38,512 bases of DNA. Source: Candidatus Omnitrophota bacterium. Its GTDB lineage: Bacteria; Omnitrophota; Gorgyraeia; 2-02-FULL-51-18. The notes beneath the pieces are model-generated. The model searched no databases. It had not been told where the DNA came from and saw only the letters and a program-made list of their open reading frames with translations. Every line of letters starts with the position of its first letter. The stretch's first letter is position 1. Below are positions 32,859-38,512 of the stretch, in pieces. The stretch is from NCBI GenBank assembly GCA_023247935.1, contig JAHFFM010000001.1, positions 19,353 through 57,864 of the forward strand. The letters are read 5' to 3'. A program made the translations under genes and the position numbers.

Positions 32859-34751
32859 TTAAATTTTCCTGACCATAAATAATTTATTCCCAGCCACCGC
32901 GTCTTCAATGCCCGAGTCGACCAAGGAGAAAACTTCTTTGCTCAGCGAGGCTCCTCTTTCAACAAGGATGTACTCGATGTGATACCGTTCGATGAATCGC
33001 GCCTGGCTATCCCCTATTGAGATAAATTTATTTTGTTTTTTCAAATCGTCCATAAATCCGTAAAAAGGGCTCCGCTCAAAGTAAGGTTTATAGCCATAAC
33101 GATTTAAAAGAGCGCGGTCTTTCGGCAAGGACACTTCCACCACCCATCGATAAGGCGCTGTGTACTTAATAAAAGCGGCGGAAAAACAAAAACGCGGATC
33201 GCTGGAGTAGCTGTTTTCATTCGCTGAATAGTAAACCCCGATCGGATTTTTGATGTCTTTGAGCTTCTCTTTAACAGCGGCTATGTATTTTCTGCTGAAA
33301 GCGTGATCTCTGTATTGATTCACAAATGAATAATTATAGACGGAGCACAATCCCTGAAAGATCAAAACAGTGGTGCAAAATAAAAACACTGTTTTCAAAG
33401 TTTTTTGAGAAGAAAGAATGCTGCCGTACAAATATAAGCAGCCGATGGCTGCCAAAGGTATCTGAACCACGGCAAAAAATTGCCAACCTTCATAATGGTT
33501 GTGAAATATCCCATAAAGAAAGAACCCTGAGAGGGATAAGGCGATCATGACCTGGCAAAAATGCCGATGTTTTTCAAGTGTCACGACTTCACCGAGACCT
33601 TTGTATGAAAAGAAAATTAAGAGCGCTAGTGGGTAAAAATAAAACCATGCGCTTTTAAAAAAAAGAAGGGCGCAAGCACCGATGACACGGGCGGAGGCCA
33701 TTTGGGAAATGTGCAGTTGATCGGAATAAAATTGATTCGAGCTTCCAAATAATACATAGAACAATGGAATAGCCGTAAAGAACAACAGGCTGATCATGGG
33801 AAACTCCGATAACGCTTCTCGGCGTCGCCTCACCACCTGATAAAGAAAATAGAAAAAAAGAGCGACGACTGTGATCGGCAGATAAAGAAAGTTAAAAATG
33901 GCGGGCACCCCCATCAAAACAAAAGCTAATTTGCCGGACTTCCTCATAAAGAGAGCGATTCCAAATAGACAGAGTCCAAGGTAGAGAGAGAAAATTTTTG
34001 GCATGAGAAAAACTGAGAAAGGATACCCGCCACTCTTAAAAGGGATTTGAGCGATCATTAAAAGAATCGCGAACGTGACAACAAAATCAATAGGTTTCAG
34101 TGTTTTCAGCGTTTCTAAAAATGCTGTCAAACCGGAATAAATTAATGTCATGAGCAGAGGAATCGCCAGATAGATATAGGTGGACAAAGAATCCGTCGGC
34201 GACAACGTTTGAAGAAGACTGAGAAACCACATCTCTCCATAATGATACGGTTGAAGCGCGGCGTCTCGAATGGCCGAAGTTAAAGAAAAATACCAGGGCG
34301 ACGAGGACTCAATTCCCGTTAGCCTTAAATATTCAGCGAGACTGGCGTAGGCGGCATCATCCCAATTAGAGATATAGACTAATTTGTCATCGAACATCCC
34401 GCTTCTAAAGCCTTGGAGCAGCATAAAAAAAGTCGTGACCGCCAGGAGGCCTAAAAGCAACGGCAGTTCTTTTAAAATCTGAACGCGATCTAGTCCAAAC
34501 TTAAAACGATTTTCTTGTTTCATCACGAATAGCACATAGAACATCATCAATAAAATAAGAATATGAACGCTTTTCCCGTGAGTCCAATAAAGCGAGAAAA
34601 ATACGACCGAACAAGTCCAACTTAACAGTAATTTAAAAAATAGCACCGTGGCAATCCCCAAAGAAGACGTGTCAAAAAATAAAAGGATCAAAGTGCCTAT
34701 CCCATAGGCGCTGAGGACTAACGCGTGATTCGCTAGGAGTAAAGGAAGCAT
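32859..34751 (-). CDS. Large GT-C-like polytopic membrane protein
   Basis: A 630-residue protein with about twelve membrane helices and a C-terminal soluble stretch of about 120 residues. The first large loop has ISNWDDAAYASLAEYLR (127-143), with an Asp pair at 131-132 where GT-C enzymes hold a catalytic acid. It is followed by LQPYHYGEMWFLSLL (166-180), which is recurrent in uncharacterised membrane proteins of polysaccharide loci. The C-terminus includes FIERYHIEYILVERG, a small alpha/beta unit. It is not a paralogue of the tandem pair at 11098-14824. A periplasmic glycosyltransferase role is inferred from the loop and topology only; a polymerase-like or ligase-like role cannot be excluded. 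It lies 4 nt after the GT4 gene. Confidence 0.75.
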   Translation of the reverse strand: MLPLLLANHALVLSAYGIGTLILLFFDTSSLGIATVLFFKLLLSWTCSVVFFSLYWTHGKSVHILILLMMFYVLFVMKQENRFKFGLDRVQILKELPLLLGLLAVTTFFMLLQGFRSGMFDDKLVYISNWDDAAYASLAEYLRLTGIESSSPWYFSLTSAIRDAALQPYHYGEMWFLSLLQTLSPTDSLSTYIYLAIPLLMTLIYSGLTAFLETLKTLKPIDFVVTFAILLMIAQIPFKSGGYPFSVFLMPKIFSLYLGLCLFGIALFMRKSGKLAFVLMGVPAIFNFLYLPITVVALFFYFLYQVVRRRREALSEFPMISLLFFTAIPLFYVLFGSSNQFYSDQLHISQMASARVIGACALLFFKSAWFYFYPLALLIFFSYKGLGEVVTLEKHRHFCQVMIALSLSGFFLYGIFHNHYEGWQFFAVVQIPLAAIGCLYLYGSILSSQKTLKTVFLFCTTVLIFQGLCSVYNYSFVNQYRDHAFSRKYIAAVKEKLKDIKNPIGVYYSANENSYSSDPRFCFSAAFIKYTAPYRWVVEVSLPKDRALLNRYGYKPYFERSPFYGFMDDLKKQNKFISIGDSQARFIERYHIEYILVERGASLSKEVFSLVDSGIEDAVAGNKLFMVRKI

Positions 34752-34755
34752 CTTT

Positions 34756-36081
34756 TTAATTTAAAATTGATTCGTATCGGAGTCTTGTTTGTTGCGCTAC
34801 CTGTTCCATTGTGGTTGGTTTGCGAATCTGAGATCGAAACTGTTCCAACAACTCTGGCTTTTGGAAAAATTGTTTTAATGCTTTTTCCCACGCGTCGGGG
34901 GAAGAGAACTGTTTCACTAGACAGCCATCAATTCCATCTTGTACCTTTTCCGCGACTCCCCCAAGATTGGAGCCTATGACTGGAATCCCCGCGGCAAAAG
35001 CTTCCAAAACGACCAACGGGCCTGTTTCCAGGCACTGGGACGGGACTGCTAAAAGGTCATACTTGGATAGAGTGGCGCGGACATCCCCACTGGGCACAGG
35101 CTCGCAAAAGAGAACTCGCGAATCTCGTTGAGCCATGGTCAAAATTTGTTTGGCGTAAACAGATTCTCTTCCTCCCTGAAAAACACCATAAACATCCAAT
35201 TGAATATTTAACGCGGGGTCGAGCAATAACGCTTCGAGAATCACGTGAAGCCCCTTTTCCCGGCTGATTCGCCCAAAAAATGCCACACGAAGCCTCGCAT
35301 CCAAAGAGTCTTCCCTTTTTTGAGCAACGTTCACCGCCAAACCTTGAGGAATGCCATGAGGAATCAACGAAATTTTTTTGGAGGAACATCCATTTTCTTG
35401 CAAAACCTGCCCAGCCCATTCATTCATCACGATGAAATGATCCACTGTCTTGATAAAAAGACGAAAGTTTTTGACGCGACTCTGCATCAACTCCGTCATG
35501 CGCAGTGCCGTCCATACTTTTCCTTTAAAACCGGCTCTTCTAATGATTTTTCCCACAAAAGAAGGCAAGCTTCCTATCAAAAATGCCACCCAGAAATCAA
35601 TACCGATCCCATGCAACATGCATCGGGAACACGTATGGAGCCGAAGCTGGCCATCGCATTGTTTTTGTCCCCATCGCAGTAATGTTCCGCGCGGACAACC
35701 GACCGTCGCGGTGTGATAGGTAAACATCACCTGGATTTTTCTCTTTTTCGCTTCGTGAATCGCTAAAAGCGAGACCCCTCGCGTAAGCGCGTGAAAATGC
35801 ACCACATTCGGCTTCTCTTTGTCTAAAATTCTACCGAAAGATTCCGCGGAAACAGGATCCCCCTCTCCGTACAACTCTCCCAAATCTTGAATGTCTTTTC
35901 CCACGACATATCTTTTTACTTTTAAACCATTTATTTCGTATTCTTCTTCCGATTTGGCGGGTGCGGCGATGATATTCGTCGTTCCGGTCTTATTCAACTG
36001 CTTCGCCAAGGACTCCACATACACTTCGACCCCACCAACTGGATCCGGATAAAAACAATAAGTGACTTGAAGGATTTTCAA
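34756..36081 (-). CDS. Glycosyltransferase family 4 with a four-cysteine insertion
   Basis: A 441-residue GT-B enzyme. The start MKILQVTYCFYPDPVGGVE carries the acceptor-side Gly-Gly loop, and LETGPLVVLEAFAAG holds the E-x7-E donor motif. Four cysteines in the acceptor domain (129, 142, 151, 154; GCPRGTLLRWG, then CDG, then CSRC) look like a metal-binding insertion, found in a subset of GT4 proteins. The start is set at a TTG (36081) that forms a TTGA overlap with the upstream stop. It aligns with the MKIL start of other GT4 proteins, whereas the open frame to 36135 adds 18 residues lying in the upstream gene. It ends 4 nt before the large membrane protein. Substrates unknown. Confidence 0.9.
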   Translation of the reverse strand: MKILQVTYCFYPDPVGGVEVYVESLAKQLNKTGTTNIIAAPAKSEEEYEINGLKVKRYVVGKDIQDLGELYGEGDPVSAESFGRILDKEKPNVVHFHALTRGVSLLAIHEAKKRKIQVMFTYHTATVGCPRGTLLRWGQKQCDGQLRLHTCSRCMLHGIGIDFWVAFLIGSLPSFVGKIIRRAGFKGKVWTALRMTELMQSRVKNFRLFIKTVDHFIVMNEWAGQVLQENGCSSKKISLIPHGIPQGLAVNVAQKREDSLDARLRVAFFGRISREKGLHVILEALLLDPALNIQLDVYGVFQGGRESVYAKQILTMAQRDSRVLFCEPVPSGDVRATLSKYDLLAVPSQCLETGPLVVLEAFAAGIPVIGSNLGGVAEKVQDGIDGCLVKQFSSPDAWEKALKQFFQKPELLEQFRSQIRKPTTMEQVAQQTRLRYESILN

Positions 36082-37034
36082 GACGATTTTCTCGAAAGAA
36101 AATGTTTGAACGCTCTGTAATGCCAGGCCATCCACTCCGCGCCGCGGTATCCAAAAATTTTAGACGCAACAGCCAGGCGCTTGGGGCCTTGTGACAAATA
36201 ATTAGAATCCAATTTCTTTAAAATCATCTCCGCCTTCTCAAATATTTCCGGATCCTTTTTAAAACTTCCTCGAGTCACCTGCAAATAAACCTTAAGCAAC
36301 GCTTCACGGCGTTCCTTGTTCAGTCCGCCATGAGATTCCCACCACGTTTGAACCTCTTGGGCATTTACAAAGCAATCGCGCAAAAAAGCTTTGGGATCTT
36401 TTTTAGAAACAGACTCCTGCGAAGACTTGCGATAATACGCCATGACACCGGGGCAATAAGCGAACCGCGCGCCCTTCAAAGCGCAGTCGAGCACAAAACG
36501 CGCGTCTTGGATAATCGGTAAATTTTTTTTCCATTCCCCTACCGCCGAAACGATGCTACAGCGAAACAAATAAGCCGCCGGCGGACACCAGAAATCAGTG
36601 AACAAAGCCACTTCAGCCTCTTTGGGAATTTGGCGTGAAACCAGCCTCTTTTTGGCATAAGAGCCTGTCGGCGTTTTCTCAAGCTCTTGCCAATCCCCGT
36701 AAGCGACATCGGCTCCGGTCTTCTCCAGCATTTCCAGCTGTGTGCGCAGTTTTCCTTCGGCTAAAACATCATCCGCGTCTAAATATTGAATAAAACGTCC
36801 GTCAGAAGCTTGGGTACCGGTATTTCTGGCGTGGCTCGGGCCTTGGTTAGCGGTTTGGATCAAATGCACGGACGGAAATTTTTGTTTCACGACCTGAGCG
36901 CTTCTATCGGTGGATCCATCATCCACCACAATCACTTCCAAATCCGAAAGACCTTGAGAAAAAATACTGTTCAAAGCTTCCTCGATCCAAGGCTCGGCAT
37001 TAAAGCACGGGACAATGACCGAGAGTGTTTTCAA
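36078..37034 (-). CDS. Glycosyltransferase family 2
   Basis: A 318-residue GT-A enzyme with the classical start LSVIVPCFNAEPWIEEAL, VIVVDDGSTDRS with the donor-binding Asp pair, and QYLDADDVLAEG with the metal-binding DAD. The acceptor half contains WCPPAAYLFR. No membrane helix is seen. The start is a TTG (37034) overlapping the stop of the preceding gene (TTGA), because no ATG lies near the conserved N-terminus. The same TTGA form joins it to the GT4 gene downstream. It probably adds an early sugar to the repeat unit; the exact sugar is unknown. Confidence 0.93.
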   Translation of the reverse strand: MKTLSVIVPCFNAEPWIEEALNSIFSQGLSDLEVIVVDDGSTDRSAQVVKQKFPSVHLIQTANQGPSHARNTGTQASDGRFIQYLDADDVLAEGKLRTQLEMLEKTGADVAYGDWQELEKTPTGSYAKKRLVSRQIPKEAEVALFTDFWCPPAAYLFRCSIVSAVGEWKKNLPIIQDARFVLDCALKGARFAYCPGVMAYYRKSSQESVSKKDPKAFLRDCFVNAQEVQTWWESHGGLNKERREALLKVYLQVTRGSFKKDPEIFEKAEMILKKLDSNYLSQGPKRLAVASKIFGYRGAEWMAWHYRAFKHFLSRKSS

Positions 37035-38512
37035 ACGGTCTCCTCAAGCCACTCGAGGCATTTTTTTTGACCGGTCGCCAAATCCACTTGAGGCGACCAG
37101 CCAAGCATCGTTTTGGCCTTCGCCGAAGAAAATGTCGTGGAATAATTGCCGAATAAATCCGCCAGCCATTCGGGTGGAAGCGTCGCTTCTTTGACGCCCG
37201 CGCCCACATCCCCCGCGGAAACCGCTTTCGAAGAAAGCCCGGAAGATTTCTTTAAGAGCCGGTAGAAGGTTGGCATGTTTGCGGAAAAAAATTTCCGAGG
37301 AGAGTCTAAATAAGAAATTTGTCTTATCAACGATAAAGCCTTTGATTTGTTTCCCAGCGCGCCGGGTAGCGCACTCAACGCTTTCCATGATTTTTGATTT
37401 TTTAGCTCTCGCAGTTCTTGGCGGGTATACGAAGGGATTTTCTGCTCATATTTTTTAAGTAGCGGCGTTAAAAATTCTTTCCAGGTGCACACTCCGTCGT
37501 TCAGAAGAAAACGCTGGCCATGCGCTTCAAGGCAAGTCGAGGCCAATAAAACCGCGTTGATCAAATTATCGATAAAAATATAATTGGCCAGTCCCTTTCC
37601 ATTTTCAATCCAGCAAAAAGAACCATTCTGAGCCATCACAAAGGGCATCTGGGTGTATGTTTTTCCGCCGGGACCGTACACACAAGTGGGGCTTAAAATC
37701 ACAAGCCGGGTTTTGCCTGAGCTTTTAGCGCGATCTAAGCACCAACGCTCCATTTCGGCCTTGCTGTTTCCATATTCGCCGCCGATAGGACTGTAAGCAT
37801 CTTTTTCATCAACGGCCTTGGAAGGCCTCCCAAAAACATAAGCCGTGCTCAAAATCACGACGGCTTCCGCGCCTTCCTGAATCGCCGCCTCCACCACATT
37901 TTTAGTGCCTTGAACGGTAATTTCTTTTGGATTTTTTCCATCGCGCCCATAGGCCAGATGAAAAACATAACGAGCTCCTTGAATAGATTCCTTCACTTGC
38001 CGGAAATTCATTAGATCCATCTTGGGCATCGCCACGCGATAGCGGGCGATCGTGCACGCGCTTCGATACTGGCGAATCGGAGCGGTGATCTGAATGCCTT
38101 CCATGGCGTTGAGGCGCTCTATCAAGTGGGAACCAATAAAACCTGTTCCTCCGCTCACAAAAACCTTGGAGGGATTTAAAGAAATGCTTGTGCTGGAAGG
38201 CTGGCTGGCGGCAACACTGCCTTGGGCGCGTTGATCATAAGCCCATTCGATAAGACGCGCCGACGAAGCGGCTTGCGCGGCGCTTACCTTGGGTTTATTA
38301 TTTTTTTGAATCGCGGATGAGAATTGGAATAGTTGTTCAATAAAACAAGAGTCGAGCGTCGGCGACCAATCTCCCGATAAAAATGGCTTAGTCGCGGATA
38401 AAATCTGCGTTTCTCCCGAGGTGGGCTTCCAAAAACAATGCGCAAAATTATCTTTCTCTAAAATAATTTCGCCTAAACTCCCTTTTAAAATCAGAGTGTT
38501 GCGTAGTCGTCT
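37031..38512 (-). CDS. Gfo/Idh/MocA C-terminal region fused to an NAD-dependent epimerase (SDR); 5' end beyond window
   Basis: The frame is open from the stop at 37031 to the right edge, giving 493 visible residues, with no stop upstream of the GTG at 38158 that might be taken as the start. Visible residues 1-97 match the end of a Gfo/Idh/MocA sugar dehydrogenase: RNTLILKGSLGEIIL, then QLFQFSSAIQKNNKPKVS and ARLIEWAYDQ. A Ser/Ala-rich linker (about 98-114) leads to an extended SDR: KVFVSGGTGFIGSH (115-128), ILSTAYVFG (220-228), and the catalytic pair YGNSK (Tyr247, Lys251), ending near AKTMLGWSPQ. The natural SDR start KVFVSGG falls before the GTG, which shows that the two parts are one protein. 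It probably makes or modifies a nucleotide sugar by oxidation and epimerisation. A TTGA overlap joins it to the GT2 gene. Confidence 0.9.
   Translation of the reverse strand, partial: RRLRNTLILKGSLGEIILEKDNFAHCFWKPTSGETQILSATKPFLSGDWSPTLDSCFIEQLFQFSSAIQKNNKPKVSAAQAASSARLIEWAYDQRAQGSVAASQPSSTSISLNPSKVFVSGGTGFIGSHLIERLNAMEGIQITAPIRQYRSACTIARYRVAMPKMDLMNFRQVKESIQGARYVFHLAYGRDGKNPKEITVQGTKNVVEAAIQEGAEAVVILSTAYVFGRPSKAVDEKDAYSPIGGEYGNSKAEMERWCLDRAKSSGKTRLVILSPTCVYGPGGKTYTQMPFVMAQNGSFCWIENGKGLANYIFIDNLINAVLLASTCLEAHGQRFLLNDGVCTWKEFLTPLLKKYEQKIPSYTRQELRELKNQKSWKALSALPGALGNKSKALSLIRQISYLDSPRKFFSANMPTFYRLLKKSSGLSSKAVSAGDVGAGVKEATLPPEWLADLFGNYSTTFSSAKAKTMLGWSPQVDLATGQKKCLEWLEETV

Noticed and set aside
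314..37458. Many short plus-strand open frames (60-170 codons) across the window
   Set aside because: Each lies antisense to a well-supported minus-strand gene, has no recognisable domain or ribosome site, and none falls in a non-coding spacer.
1..38512. CRISPR arrays, tRNA/rRNA genes, insertion sequences, prophage or defence genes
   Set aside because: None was seen: no spaced direct repeats, no transposase or integrase motifs, and the spacers are too short to hold RNA genes except 3883-4125, which shows none.

Overview
This 38.5 kb window is almost wholly coding, and every supportable gene lies on the minus strand, so transcription runs from right (38512) to left (1). A secretin, a GspC-like inner-membrane protein and an ExeA-type ATPase point to a diderm (Gram-negative) bacterium. 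Moderate base composition, tightly overlapping genes, frequent TTG starts and the many domain fusions suggest an uncultivated lineage; an Omnitrophota-like genome is my best guess, with low confidence. No rRNA, tRNA, CRISPR array, transposase or integrase is visible.

Left module (1-3984): a five-gene operon reading MerR-type regulator, ExeA/GspA-like AAA ATPase, GspC-like HR-domain protein, GspD/PilQ-type secretin, and a membrane-anchored coiled-coil protein cut by the window edge. It has a plausible sigma70-type promoter (3957-3984), and its leader carries a 12-bp-arm inverted repeat. It looks like part of a type II secretion or type IV pilus-like machine. The 243-bp spacer 3883-4125 is the largest non-coding stretch in the window.

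Right module (4126-38512): about 34 kb of surface-polysaccharide biosynthesis genes, mostly joined by 1-8 bp overlaps or gaps of a few bases, with the main promoter beyond the right edge. Going downstream (right to left) it encodes: a Gfo/Idh/MocA-SDR fusion; GT2 and GT4 transferases; a large GT-C-like membrane protein; more GT4/GT2 enzymes; a methyltransferase; a CgeB-like transferase; a methyltransferase-GT2 fusion; a GT87-like mannosyltransferase; GT4; a Wzy-like polymerase; GT4; a WaaE-like GT2; a NodU/CmcH carbamoyltransferase; two GT8-type transferases flanking an SGNH hydrolase; a UbiA-type polyprenyl-phosphate phosphoribosyltransferase; an SDR; two tandem paralogous GT-C-like proteins; another SDR; GT4; a UGM-like FAD enzyme; and a GT39-like transferase. 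After a possible terminator and promoter comes the polyprenyl-phosphate sugar-1-phosphate transferase that would start glycan assembly, fused to a mannose-6-phosphate-isomerase-like cupin.

Together the genes describe lipid-linked synthesis of a complex, decorated heteropolysaccharide: initiation (PNPT), cytoplasmic extension (GT2/GT4/GT8), nucleotide-sugar modification (SDR, Gfo/Idh, FAD enzyme), decoration (carbamoyl, methyl, possibly acyl), periplasmic glycosylation from polyprenyl-phosphate sugars (UbiA plus five GT-C-type proteins), and polymerisation (Wzy). No flippase, ABC exporter, Wza or Wzc is in the window. The most notable features are the PNPT-cupin fusion, a 7-bp tandem repeat in the carbamoyltransferase that could make it phase-variable, the Gfo/Idh-SDR fusion at the right edge, and the UbiA plus duplicated GT-C block.
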